64,000 nucleotides of DNA from IDS-8 sp040902105 (GCA_040902105.1 JBBDXW010000021.1:116744-180743), one strand, 5' to 3'; shown: positions 24,740 to 33,440, counted from the stretch's first letter. Numbers and translations are program-made. The notes: generated by a model not told the origin, from the letters alone.

Positions 24740-24878
24740 CGGATGATTGTATCCTGCCCGTTCGGGCTACGGGGCGATGACGGCCAGGAAGGTGGAAGTG
24801 GGCCGGAAAAAAGGGCATAAACCCGAATGTGGCCAAATGAACGCGAGCTCGGCTTTTTTTGCCAGAGGAGATCGGACC

Positions 24879-25397
24879 ATGACTGACGTCCCTCACGGCC
24901 TGTCGGAGAGAGATAGCGCGGAAATCCCGGATCCGCACCGCCGTACATTCGTTGGTTCGTTGCTCGTTGGCGCAATCGCCATCCCGTTCACCGCGCCGTT
25001 GCTCGCTGCAACCGGCGTAAACGCGATCGAAGTCTGGACGGGGCCGTCCTGTAGCTGTTGCCAGGATTGGGTCAAGCACCTGCGGGCAAACGGCTTCGAC
25101 GTCACAAGCCATGACGGCGGCAACAGCGAAGCCAGAAAGCGTCTTGGCCTGCCGGCACGCTACGGATCGTGCCACACGGCCGAGACAGATGGATTTGCAA
25201 TCGAAGGTCACGTGCCGGCAGCGGAAATTCGCCGGCTGCTCGACGAGCGGCCGAACGCAATCGGCTTGTCGGTACCCGCGATGCCGCGCGGCTCACCCGG
25301 CATGGACGGTCCGGCCTACGACGGCGTACACGATCCTTACGATGTACTGCTGATCGGGCACGACGGCACCGCCGAAGTCTATCGATCGTATCCATGA
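24879..25397 (+). CDS. DUF411-domain protein, Tat-exported, probable metal-binding
   Basis: Predicted periplasmic protein of 172 residues. ATG at 24879 has GAGGAG 7 nt upstream; the frame is open to 24747 but those codons look non-coding. Residues 20-50 (DPHRRTFVGSLLVGAIAIPF) are a twin-arginine-type signal peptide. The DUF411 core has WTGPSCSCCQDWVKHLRANG (Cys cluster CxCC), YGSCHTA, EGHVPAAEIRRLL and AMPRGSPGM. This family is common in copper and other metal-resistance loci and the Cys, His and Met residues suggest metal binding; the metal is not known. It is transcribed divergently from the thioredoxin-fold gene. Confidence 0.88.
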   Translation: MTDVPHGLSERDSAEIPDPHRRTFVGSLLVGAIAIPFTAPLLAATGVNAIEVWTGPSCSCCQDWVKHLRANGFDVTSHDGGNSEARKRLGLPARYGSCHTAETDGFAIEGHVPAAEIRRLLDERPNAIGLSVPAMPRGSPGMDGPAYDGVHDPYDVLLIGHDGTAEVYRSYP

Positions 25398-25485
25398 TGC
25401 TTTCCCCTCGACTGCATCGGCGTGCGCATCGGCTGCTCTGCGGTTACCGTGACGCCATGGCGAAACGAGCGGCGACCGGGGAACC

Positions 25486-25890
25486 ATGAAGCTGATCATT
25501 GGCATCATCGCCCTCATCATCGGTGCGGTCATCTTTCTCAGGATGCGCCGCCGGAAGGCGCCGGGCGATGAGACCGGTACAGCGGACTCGACCGGCACAG
25601 CGAGACTGAAAGCGGATTTCCATGCCGTGTCGATCCGGCCCGGCGTATTTGCCTGCAAGGCTGCCCGGGAACTCGAAGGTCAGAGGTTCCTGTCGGGCAG
25701 CGCTCCGCGAATCCCGTTGCCGGAATGCGATGCGTCGGAGTGCAGCTGCCGTTTCGCACACCATGCGGACAGGCGCGCCGGCGATGACAGACGGACGCCG
25801 TACCCTTCAACAATCGGGCTGGACCCTGGAGCGACCGGGCGGCACCGGCGTTCGGTAGAGGATCGGCGCGGGAACGGCCGGGACTCCTGA
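25486..25890 (+). CDS. Small membrane protein with conserved Cys/His cluster
   Basis: 134 residues. One N-terminal membrane helix (KLIIGIIALIIGAVIFLRM) is followed by a basic patch and a cytoplasmic domain. The domain has FHAVSIRPG, CKAARELEGQRFLSG, APRIPLPECDASECSCRF (three Cys) and HHADRRAGDDRR. I recall this pattern from uncharacterised proteins of gammaproteobacteria, where the Cys and His residues are conserved; a metal site is plausible. The tail after residue 110 (GLDPGATGRHRRSV...) looks unconserved. The ATG follows ACCGGGGAACC, with GGGGA as possible ribosome site. Confidence 0.7.
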   Translation: MKLIIGIIALIIGAVIFLRMRRRKAPGDETGTADSTGTARLKADFHAVSIRPGVFACKAARELEGQRFLSGSAPRIPLPECDASECSCRFAHHADRRAGDDRRTPYPSTIGLDPGATGRHRRSVEDRRGNGRDS

Positions 25891-25908
25891 AGGTCTGTAG
25901 ACCGCGCC

Positions 25909-26073
25909 AGGGAGCCTCTGCACAAATCTGGGCGAGCGGATTTTTGTTCAGGGTTTTCGAGATCAAGGCGTGTGAAGCCAGCCATAGCCGTAGCTATGGC
26001 TGGCTTTGCACAACGCAGAGATCGGAAATCCTGGACGAAAAGACGCCGTCCACGACTTGTGCAGAGGCTCCCT
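25909..26073. mobile_element. MITE-like long palindrome (165 bp)
   Basis: Perfect 17-bp terminal inverted repeats, AGGGAGCCTCTGCACAA at 25909-25925 and its complement at 26057-26073. The arms continue to pair imperfectly right to the centre, where AAGCCAGCCATAG faces CTATGGCTGGCTTT. No gene is inside. The ends resemble those of IS-derived miniature elements I have seen in gammaproteobacteria, but the parent IS is not identified and no clear target duplication is visible. The right end supplies the first bases of the stop codon of the adjacent DUF2799 gene. Confidence 0.7.
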
Positions 26074-26701
26074 AGTAGCCCGAGTCGGCAAGTGTCGCCT
26101 GGTACGACGCCAGCTGCTCTTCGTGCCGCGCGCGATCGTCGATCAGCAAATGGATTTCCGACTCCAGCTGTCCCGTTCGTTCCGACAGCTCCTTGAGATC
26201 GGCAAGCAGTAATATTCGTTCTTCCGTTGTCGTGTCCCTGGCGATCAGCGCGGCTTCCTTGCTGCGAATCAGTTCCTTGATGTCGTCCAGTTCCCCTTCC
26301 CTGGCGCCGATCTGATGCGTCGCCGAGTTCACGTTGGAACGAAGGTTGTAGAGGTGATAGCCGGACCGATAGGCATCCAGGAACCGGGGTTCGAGATGAG
26401 CGTTGCAGACACCGTTATAATTTCCGCCGTTCGCGCCGAGATTAAATCCCCGCGACGGTTGACAGAATTGTTGCAGCCCTTCGTCGCGACCTGCCCGGTA
26501 CGCCTGAAAATCCGGCGCGACGCCATGCTTGGCACAGGCTTTCCGGTGGTCGCCAAGCCGATCCGCGGCATAGCCGCGCGAACCGTCCTCGAAACCGATT
26601 GTATGCCAGTCGCTCATGGCGCATTCGTCGCCGCTCATGGATGCGCAACCGTTCAGTACCAGGAGCGCGATAAGGCTCGTCCCTGCCAGGCTGAGTTTCA
26701 T
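26072..26701 (-). CDS. DUF2799-family lipoprotein
   Basis: Outer- or inner-membrane lipoprotein of 209 residues. The ATG at 26701 has GGAG 7 nt upstream; the frame is open to 26848. Signal peptide MKLSLAGTSLIALLVLNGC with lipobox LNGC. The DUF2799 core is clear: DWHTIGFEDGSRGYAADRLG, KACAKHG, YRAGRDEGLQQFC, NLGANGGNYNGVC and the closing YRSGYHL. A C-terminal coiled coil follows (IKELIRSKEAALIARDTTTE, LKELSERTGQLESEIHLL). The stop codon TAG is formed at the junction with the MITE-like palindrome, so the native C-terminus may have been longer. Function unknown. Confidence 0.85.
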   Translation of the reverse strand: MKLSLAGTSLIALLVLNGCASMSGDECAMSDWHTIGFEDGSRGYAADRLGDHRKACAKHGVAPDFQAYRAGRDEGLQQFCQPSRGFNLGANGGNYNGVCNAHLEPRFLDAYRSGYHLYNLRSNVNSATHQIGAREGELDDIKELIRSKEAALIARDTTTEERILLLADLKELSERTGQLESEIHLLIDDRARHEEQLASYQATLADSGY

Positions 26702-26947
26702 GCCGATCTCCGACGTTGACCGCGCAGCGCCCGAAAATGAAGAAATTGCGGCGCCGCCGTGAAATGGCACAGTAGCAGCAGGTTCCCTGCAGTCGCAGTG
26801 ACCGCGATCACAGACACCCCAGGCAGCGACGCATAGCCGTCGACGCAAACGGAACGCGTATGACGTCCATTGTGAACTGCGTCACAGAGCACGACGCAAA
26901 TATGCCGCTAGTCTGCGTGACCGGCTACTCGTCAGGGCTTTACTCGC

Positions 26948-27838
26948 ATGGATTTCGAGTGGATGGATTTCGGGTGGATGGACGTGGGGGCCGTCAGCGG
27001 CAGGGCGGCAATCGCGATCATCGGCGCCGCCCTGTTCGCATGCGTTGCGCTGACCTGGCAGGCGCTTTCCCGTACCCTGGCCGGCAGCCGACACTTTTCG
27101 ACTTGCATTGCGTCCGAGGCGGCGCAGCGACTTCGCGGCGAGTACGAACTTGCGAGGGACCAGCACGCGGTTCTCCTGTCAACGGGCCTGGTCTTCGCGC
27201 TTGCCTTCGCCGCCAGTTTCCTGCTGTTACCTGACAAGCTTTTCGAGGGTCTGCCGGCATGGCAGCGGGTACTGATGATAGCGGCCCTGGTTGCTGCTGC
27301 CGTTTATGCCGCCTATCGCGTCTGGGACAATTTCCTGTCGTTGAAACGGATCGGCTACGTGCGCGATGCGCACATAGCCACCGGGCACGGATTGCAGAAA
27401 ATCGCCGGGAATAACAATCGTGTATTTCACGATGTGCCCGGCGTGGCAGGCATCATCGACAATGTCGTCGTCGGACTGCACGGCATATACGCGGTGTTCG
27501 TCGTCGCACGCCGGCCCGGCAGGCGACGACAGGTCAGGCTTAGCGGTGACCGCCTGCAGTTCGCACCGGGAAAGTACCAGGTTTCCGTTGCCGACTGCCT
27601 TCTCAGATCGGCACAGCTCGCCAGGGAGTTCAGCAAGGCACTGAAGCATGAGGTGCGGGTCCGCACTGTGATTGCCGTGCCGGGCTGGGAAATCGAAGAC
27701 CCGTCGAACGAGCTATGCCTGGTCGTCAACGAACGCAACCTGGTCATGCTGCGTGGCTGGAAGGACCCGAACGATTATTTGATGAACGAAGACGTCGAAG
27801 CGCTGCATGAACTCCTTGGGCAACGCTGCACGCTCTGA
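26948..27838 (+). CDS. NERD-like domain membrane protein, catalytic motif degenerate
   Basis: 296 residues with three membrane helices (about 21-37, 77-97, 106-124), then a C-terminal domain resembling the nuclease-related domain NERD (about 140-260). The matching core is GIIDNVVVGLHGIYAVFVV: in NERD proteins the equivalent is D-hh-hh-G--Ghhhh-E-K, and here the Glu-x-Lys is replaced by VARRPG. Loss of that pair suggests a binding rather than cutting role. VRVRTVIAVPGWEIED is the next conserved strand. The N-terminus is a 15-bp tandem repeat giving MDFEW MDFGW MDV, so three in-frame ATGs exist (26948, 26963, 26978). The NERD assignment is tentative. Confidence 0.6.
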   Translation: MDFEWMDFGWMDVGAVSGRAAIAIIGAALFACVALTWQALSRTLAGSRHFSTCIASEAAQRLRGEYELARDQHAVLLSTGLVFALAFAASFLLLPDKLFEGLPAWQRVLMIAALVAAAVYAAYRVWDNFLSLKRIGYVRDAHIATGHGLQKIAGNNNRVFHDVPGVAGIIDNVVVGLHGIYAVFVVARRPGRRRQVRLSGDRLQFAPGKYQVSVADCLLRSAQLAREFSKALKHEVRVRTVIAVPGWEIEDPSNELCLVVNERNLVMLRGWKDPNDYLMNEDVEALHELLGQRCTL

Positions 27839-27874
27839 TTCGCCTCCATTCGCAATTCATCGGATTTTCAGTTC

Positions 27875-28945
27875 TCACAAGGGTTGCAGCCGCGCCGCGA
27901 GTTGGTCCTTGTCGAGTACGTCGTTGAGGTCGTCAGCAAGCTCGGCGCAGGCCGCAATGATCGATCGCCAGAATCGGACCCGCTCAGCCGGCTGCAACCG
28001 CACGAAGTCCGTTCTGTCCGGAATCCGGCCGCGCGGCAGGCGCGCGATGAACTGTGGCGACGGGCACAGCAATATCGTGCGATCGGTATGCAACGGGTTG
28101 AGCCGGCGCCAGCGCAGCCTTTTGTCGAACCAGCCCGGAATGAGTTGACCGAAAAAATGCGGGTACAGCGTCAGGCGGTCCGGTTCTGCGAGGGGCAGGT
28201 CGAGATGATAGTCGATGACCCCGCCGTCCCTGTAAATACCCGGCGGGGCCCCGTGAATATCGCGAACGCCCGACAACACCATCGGAATCGACCCGGATGC
28301 AACAATCGCGTCCGCAAGATTCTCTTTGGTCAGTACGATTCGTTCCAGCGGAAAGCCGGTTGCGTTATAGAAAGGCGGCAGGTCCCTGGGGTCGTAAAAA
28401 AGCCCGCGTTTGAAGAACACCCCCAGTGTGCGCCGGCTGACGGCATTTGCGACCGCCGCGGCAATTAGTCCGGACGCAAGCAGCGGCCTGTACTCGCTCG
28501 ATGTCAGCAAACGGCTGCGTACCGCAAGGACGTGCAGGCGAACCTGCGGGTGAGCGACGATTTCACTCGCGCCGCGATCGCCAAGCACGTAGCTCAGGAT
28601 CTCGCGGCTCTTTTTTGTGATCTCGGCCGCGGTCGGTTTTGGACTGTAACTCTGCGCGAGATAGGCCTCTTCGAACCGGTTCAGTGCATCGAGCGGCGAC
28701 GACTGACCGTAACAGGCGAAGCGCCATGCGCCGATCGATGAGCCCGCCAGGTGCACCGGGCCCGCAAGCTTCGGCAGAATTCGCTCGATGATGACGCGGT
28801 CGAGCTGGCTCAATACGAGCCACTTCGCGCCGCCCGATGCGCCGGCGATCGTTCCGATGCGCTCGGTCGCGAAGCCTCTCTTACGGATGTCCTGAAACGC
28901 GCCGGGTCCGGCCTTGAACAAAAGCGGCGCATTATGTTTAAGCAA
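27875..28945 (-). CDS. Patatin-like phospholipase family protein
   Basis: Predicted acyl hydrolase of 356 residues. The nucleophile elbow is IAGASGGAKWLVLS (G-x-S-G-G) and the catalytic Asp is in YRDGGVIDYHLDLP (DGG), both as in patatins. LAGSSIGAWRFACYG is an additional conserved loop, and FEEAYLAQSY follows. I choose TTG at 28945 (GAGGA 4 nt upstream); the frame is open to an ATG at 29089, which lacks a ribosome site and overlaps the neighbouring gene's upstream region. No signal peptide is seen, so a cytoplasmic or peripheral membrane enzyme. It is divergent from the surface-protein gene. Confidence 0.85.
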   Translation of the reverse strand: MLKHNAPLLFKAGPGAFQDIRKRGFATERIGTIAGASGGAKWLVLSQLDRVIIERILPKLAGPVHLAGSSIGAWRFACYGQSSPLDALNRFEEAYLAQSYSPKPTAAEITKKSREILSYVLGDRGASEIVAHPQVRLHVLAVRSRLLTSSEYRPLLASGLIAAAVANAVSRRTLGVFFKRGLFYDPRDLPPFYNATGFPLERIVLTKENLADAIVASGSIPMVLSGVRDIHGAPPGIYRDGGVIDYHLDLPLAEPDRLTLYPHFFGQLIPGWFDKRLRWRRLNPLHTDRTILLCPSPQFIARLPRGRIPDRTDFVRLQPAERVRFWRSIIAACAELADDLNDVLDKDQLAARLQPL

Positions 28946-29113
28946 GGTTCCGTTCCTCGGGTCGTGGCCTGCGAGCAATTGAGCCGTTATCGGCGGCCGC
29001 TCGCAACTATCTGTCCGGCCCGGGTCGAAAGGCGGGGTGTATAATCCGTGCCACTTAGCCGTGCTCTCGAGCGAACGCTGAAGGGTCATTCAATCCGGTT
29101 CTGGCCACTCTTT

Positions 29114-31846
29114 ATGACTGATTCGATACGGCTCGCGGGCTTCACGATTGTTGCCGCAGCTTTCCTTCCTTTTGGGCAAGCGTTCGCGCACAACGGCGCG
29201 GGCGTTCCGTTGTTCGTTGCAGAAGACGGCGACGACCGCGGCGGCTGCCTCGACGAGGGGGCGCCCTGCCGCTCCTTGGGCTACGCGCTGTCCGTTGCCG
29301 GCAAGGGTGCCGAGATTCGTATGGCCGAGGGCAGTTACGCGGTCGACAATCCCGAAGTCCTGTTTCATGTCGTGAGCGGCATGATCGAAGTAACCGGCGG
29401 CTTCGAGCGGAGCGGCAAGCGTTTCGTCGAACGGAAGGGCGTATCGACCCTCACCGGCGTTCCGCCTCAGTTTCGCCCGCTGTTGAAAAATCGCGGCTTC
29501 AACGTTGTCTCGGACAGGAAGGATATCGACGGGCGAAAGGCGGCGGAAGCCGAAAAACTCATCGCGTTGCATGAACAACTGAAGGCCGGCGCGCCCGCAA
29601 GCCCCTGCACCGGCGGCATGGCCGGAGAGCTGCCATGCGACTCGGTGGACTTGTTGTCACATTTTTCTTTCGCCGATGTCAGTGTCACGCCCACCTCGGC
29701 GACGGACGTGTGGGGCTTCGTCGATCTGAATACCGGCCACGAGTACGCGATCGTCGGCTATAACATCGGCACCGCGGTCGTCGACGTGACCGACCCGGAG
29801 AATCCGCTGGAGGTCGGCTTTGTCGACGGCCAGAATGCGTTCTGGCGGGATATCAAGGTTTACCAGTTTTTCGATTCGGCCGCCGGCCGCTGGCGTGCCT
29901 ACGCTTATGTAACGACCGACGGATCGACCGACGGACTGTTCGTGATCGACATGAGCGAACTGCCGCACGCCATCCGGAAAACAAACTACGCCAGCGATTT
30001 CAACGCTGCGCATAACGTTTATGCAACCAACACCGACTACAGCACCGGCCTCTCACTGACCGGTGAGGCACCGTTACTCGCGATCTCGGGTTCCAGTATC
30101 GGCAGCGGCCAGTACCGGGGATATGCGCTGGACGATCCGGCCTCGCCAGCCCTCGTGGCCGGTGCCGCCACGCCGGATTACATGCACGACGCGTCGTCGA
30201 TCATCATCACGGACGCACGCAAGGACTCGCAATGTGTCAATGCCAGTGCATGGTGCGAAGTCCTGCTTGACTTCAACGAACTGACCATCGATGTCTGGGA
30301 CATCACGGACGCGGCGAGTCCCGTCCGATTAAGCCGGACTCCGTATTCGAACGCGCGTTACGTGCATTCCGGATGGTGGTCGGAAGACAGGCAGTTCATA
30401 TTCGTGCACGACGAACTGGACGAGCAGAGCATCGGACTGAACACCACCGTGCGCGTGTTCTCGATCGCCAATCTCGCGGCACCGGTGCAAGTCGGTGAGT
30501 GGAGCGGGACGTCCCGCGCGATCGATCACAACGGTTTCGCTCGCGGCAACCGTTATTACATATCGAACTACGCCCGCGGTCTGACGGTTCTGGACATCAC
30601 GAACGCTGCCCAGCCCGTCACGGTCGGTTCGCTGGATACCTATCCGTTTTCGGATACCAGCAGTTTTGTCGGGGCCTGGGGCACCTACCCGTTCTTTTTC
30701 AGCGGTACCGTCGCTGTCAGTGACATCGACACCGGGCTATATCTGGCGAGGGACAGAAGTACCGAGGTGGCGCAAGGCCGGTTCTCTTTCAGCAAGCGTT
30801 CCTATGCCGCAGACGAAGGTCAGTCGGTTCAACTGATCGTGCAGCGCGCCGGTGGCTCCACGGGAAGCGTCAGCGTCGACTACGAGGTCGTGCACGCCAC
30901 CGCAGATGCGTCCGACTACCAACTCTCGTCCGGCACCCTTGACTGGCCGGGCGGCGATGCCTCGGATCGCACTGTCGACATTGCGCTGGCCAATGATGGA
31001 AACCCGGAGGGGCTCGAGCGCCTGCTCGTCCGGCTCGTCAATCCGGGCGGCGGTGCGGCGCTGGGTCAGAAAAATGTCGCCAGTCTTTATGCAAGCGATC
31101 CCGGCAGCCCGGCCGAGATCGGTTTCTTCGCGGACTCGATCGAGATCGCCGAACGTGGCTTTGCCACCGCGGTCCTCGTGCTGCAGCGAAGCGGCAGCGC
31201 AGTCGGCGCCGCCAGCGTCGATTTCACGATCGGCGGGGGCGACGCCGTGGCGGGCAGCGACTTCGATGGCGCAACCTCCGGTACCGTATCCTGGGATGCA
31301 GGCGACGGGGAGCCGAAGAACCTGTTGTTCACAATCCTGGATGACGCCGAAAGCGAAGAGACCGAGTTTGCCGACGTGACATTGAGCAACACCGCGGGAG
31401 TGACGATCCGGGGTTCGTCGACGGCAACAATCGCGATTGTCAACGGCAGCGGCAGCAATGTCGCGCCGAATGCGATCGCGGGCGGCAGCCAGACGCTCAG
31501 CGCAGGCACGCTCGTGACCCTGGACGGCGGTCAGTCTAACGACCCCGATGGCGACAGCCTGACCTCCCAGTGGACGCAGACGAGCGGGCCCCAGGTTACG
31601 TTGAGCGACGCCGCGACGGCTGTCGCCCAGTTCACATCGCCCACGGTCTCTTCGGATACGATGCTTCAGTTCAGGCTGACCGTCAGCGATCCGACGGGCC
31701 TGAGCGACTCTGCCACCACTACGGTCACTGTAACGATGGCGAATGCGGGCGGTGGCGGCATCTCCGTCCTGTTCATTCTCCTGTGCGTTACGGCATTCTT
31801 GAGCCGCGCAGCAGCAAGTCGAGTCAATCGAATGGATGCCGCCTGA
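29114..31846 (+). CDS. Choice-of-anchor B surface protein with Calx-beta domains and C-terminal anchor
   Basis: Large secreted protein of 910 residues. ATG at 29114 gives a Sec signal peptide (MTDSIRLAGFTIVAAAFLPF, cleavage near GQAFA); a GTG at 29048 would lengthen it without a better ribosome site. Residues about 150-530 form the choice-of-anchor B beta-propeller-like region with repeats of LVIVDVTDP type (VVDVTDPENPLEVG, LTVLDITNAAQPVTVGSL, TIDVWDITDAASPVRL). Two Calx-beta domains follow (about 550-770: FSFSKRSYAADEGQSVQL, and SIEIAERGFATAVL), then a REJ/PKD-like domain (NAIAGGSQTLSAGTLVTLDG). The end GGGGISVLFILLCVTAFLS plus a basic tail is a Gly-rich C-terminal sorting/anchor signal, similar to GlyGly-CTERM. 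Ligand unknown. Confidence 0.88.
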   Translation: MTDSIRLAGFTIVAAAFLPFGQAFAHNGAGVPLFVAEDGDDRGGCLDEGAPCRSLGYALSVAGKGAEIRMAEGSYAVDNPEVLFHVVSGMIEVTGGFERSGKRFVERKGVSTLTGVPPQFRPLLKNRGFNVVSDRKDIDGRKAAEAEKLIALHEQLKAGAPASPCTGGMAGELPCDSVDLLSHFSFADVSVTPTSATDVWGFVDLNTGHEYAIVGYNIGTAVVDVTDPENPLEVGFVDGQNAFWRDIKVYQFFDSAAGRWRAYAYVTTDGSTDGLFVIDMSELPHAIRKTNYASDFNAAHNVYATNTDYSTGLSLTGEAPLLAISGSSIGSGQYRGYALDDPASPALVAGAATPDYMHDASSIIITDARKDSQCVNASAWCEVLLDFNELTIDVWDITDAASPVRLSRTPYSNARYVHSGWWSEDRQFIFVHDELDEQSIGLNTTVRVFSIANLAAPVQVGEWSGTSRAIDHNGFARGNRYYISNYARGLTVLDITNAAQPVTVGSLDTYPFSDTSSFVGAWGTYPFFFSGTVAVSDIDTGLYLARDRSTEVAQGRFSFSKRSYAADEGQSVQLIVQRAGGSTGSVSVDYEVVHATADASDYQLSSGTLDWPGGDASDRTVDIALANDGNPEGLERLLVRLVNPGGGAALGQKNVASLYASDPGSPAEIGFFADSIEIAERGFATAVLVLQRSGSAVGAASVDFTIGGGDAVAGSDFDGATSGTVSWDAGDGEPKNLLFTILDDAESEETEFADVTLSNTAGVTIRGSSTATIAIVNGSGSNVAPNAIAGGSQTLSAGTLVTLDGGQSNDPDGDSLTSQWTQTSGPQVTLSDAATAVAQFTSPTVSSDTMLQFRLTVSDPTGLSDSATTTVTVTMANAGGGGISVLFILLCVTAFLSRAAASRVNRMDAA

Positions 31847-33116
31847 CGATCGTCTGCTCGCGATCGGGTCCGGTGGAAATAATGTCCAGAGGCACTCCGG
31901 CAAGTTCTTCGATGTGCTCCAGATAGCGTTGCGCGTTCGCCGGCAGGTCGGCATAGCGCGTGATGCCGACCGTCGACTCGGTCCACCCGGGCATGCTCTC
32001 GTACACCGGCTGACATTCCGCAAGCCGGTCGATCACGATCGGGACGCCCGCGACCGGTTCGCCGTCAATCTGATAGCCAACGCATATCCTGATCGTCTCC
32101 AACCCGTCCAGGACGTCGAGTTTGGTGACGCACAATCCCGATACGCTGCTGTTGATGATCGAACGGCGCAGAGCGACCGCATCGAACCAGCCGACGCGCC
32201 TCGGCCGGCCAGTCGTCGCGCCGAATTCCGCGCCGACCGTCGCCAGGTGCTCGCCCTGGTCGTCGAACAGCTCGGTGGGAAACGGGCCGGCGCCGACACG
32301 CGTCGTGTATGCCTTGACAATGCCCAGGATGTAATCGAGTTGCCGCGGGCCCAGCCCGGTCCCGATACTGGCCGCCGCGGCGACCGTGTTCGATGAGGTG
32401 ACGAACGGATAGGTGCCGTGATCGATGTCGAGAAAGGTGCCCTGCGCGCCCTCGAACAGGATACTCTGACCGGCGTCTGACAGGTCTTGCAGAATCTGCG
32501 TAACGTCCGCGGTGATCGGCGCGATTATTTCCGCTTCGCCCAACGCCGCATCGAGCGTCTGCGCAAAATCGACCGGCTCGGCGCGAAAATAGTTGCGCAG
32601 CAGGAAATTATGGAAATCGAGTACCTCGCCGAGCTTCGCCGCAAATTTCTCGCGCACGAAAAGATCCGACACGCGTAACGCGCGTCGCGACACTTTGTCT
32701 TCGTAAGCCGGGCCGATGCCGCGCCCGGTCGTGCCGATTGCCGCCGCTCCTCGCGCTTTTTCCCGCGCGATATCGAGCGCCACGTGCGAAGGCAGGATGA
32801 GCGGGCAACCGGGACTGATTCTGAGTCGCTCGAATACAGGCACGCCGTTCCGGGTGAGTTCTTCCGCTTCGGCGATCAGCGCCTTGAGAGACACCACGAC
32901 GCCATTCCCGATAAAGCAACTGACACCGTCACGCAGAATCCCGGAAGGAATGAGATGCAGGACCGTTTTCTTGCCGCCGATCACGAGCGTGTGGCCGGCG
33001 TTGTGCCCGCCCTGGAAACGGACGACGGCCGCCGCCTTGTCGGTCAGCAGATCGACAACCTTGCCTTTGCCCTCGTCACCCCACTGTGTGCCGATGACGA
33101 CTACGTTCTTTCCCAT
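31824..33116 (-). CDS. purA: Adenylosuccinate synthetase
   Basis: Makes adenylosuccinate from IMP, aspartate and GTP, the first step of AMP synthesis. It has 430 residues. N-terminal GTQWGDEGKGKVVDLLTDKA holds the catalytic Asp and P-loop-like motif; FQGGHNAGHTLVI and TGRGIGPAYEDKVSRRALRV are conserved. ILFEGAQGTFLDIDHGTYPF and TTGRPRRVGWFDAV complete the family set. It ends 22 bp inside the end of the opposite-strand surface-protein gene (tail-to-tail overlap). In relatives it is next to the tRNA-Leu and rnr; here about 10.6 kb intervene. Confidence 0.98.
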   Translation of the reverse strand: MGKNVVVIGTQWGDEGKGKVVDLLTDKAAAVVRFQGGHNAGHTLVIGGKKTVLHLIPSGILRDGVSCFIGNGVVVSLKALIAEAEELTRNGVPVFERLRISPGCPLILPSHVALDIAREKARGAAAIGTTGRGIGPAYEDKVSRRALRVSDLFVREKFAAKLGEVLDFHNFLLRNYFRAEPVDFAQTLDAALGEAEIIAPITADVTQILQDLSDAGQSILFEGAQGTFLDIDHGTYPFVTSSNTVAAAASIGTGLGPRQLDYILGIVKAYTTRVGAGPFPTELFDDQGEHLATVGAEFGATTGRPRRVGWFDAVALRRSIINSSVSGLCVTKLDVLDGLETIRICVGYQIDGEPVAGVPIVIDRLAECQPVYESMPGWTESTVGITRYADLPANAQRYLEHIEELAGVPLDIISTGPDREQTIVRRHPFD

Positions 33117-33169
33117 TGCGAATTTCCCGACCGGTTAATCAAACCCGCACAGCGTGCGGCGTCCGATTT

Positions 33170-33358
33170 CTAAGCTCGTACAATGAACAGCAGCAGCAGC
33201 CCGGCGCCCATGGCGATCAGGCCGATCACTCTCAAATTGTTGTCGCTGAGCCTGGAGATCTGCTCCACGGCGCGGCGAAATCGATGTGGTCCAACGAACG
33301 GGATCATGCCCTCAATGATCAGGTACAGCGCGAACGCCGTCAGAATATCCTGCCACAT
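33170..33358 (-). CDS. DUF2065 (YjeT-like) small membrane protein
   Basis: 62-residue inner membrane protein with two helices: ILTAFALYLIIEGMIPFV near the N-terminus and GLIAMGAGLLLLFIV at the end. The loop HRFRRAVEQISRLSDNNLRV between them is the conserved YjeT/DUF2065 segment. Its place between hflC and purA matches E. coli and Pseudomonas. Function unknown; possibly linked to the HflKC complex by context. Confidence 0.9.
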   Translation of the reverse strand: MWQDILTAFALYLIIEGMIPFVGPHRFRRAVEQISRLSDNNLRVIGLIAMGAGLLLLFIVRA

Positions 33359-33440
33359 TACCGGGCTTCAGACTCGCGCCTGGGAGCGCGGCCGATCTTC
33401 CATTGTCAGGGGCACGCTCTGCATCTGGACAACGTGAGTC

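Noticed and set aside
30737..32023. 428-residue open frame on the minus strand
   Set aside because: Lies opposite the surface-protein gene and the end of purA; high GC keeps the antisense frame open. No domain recognised.
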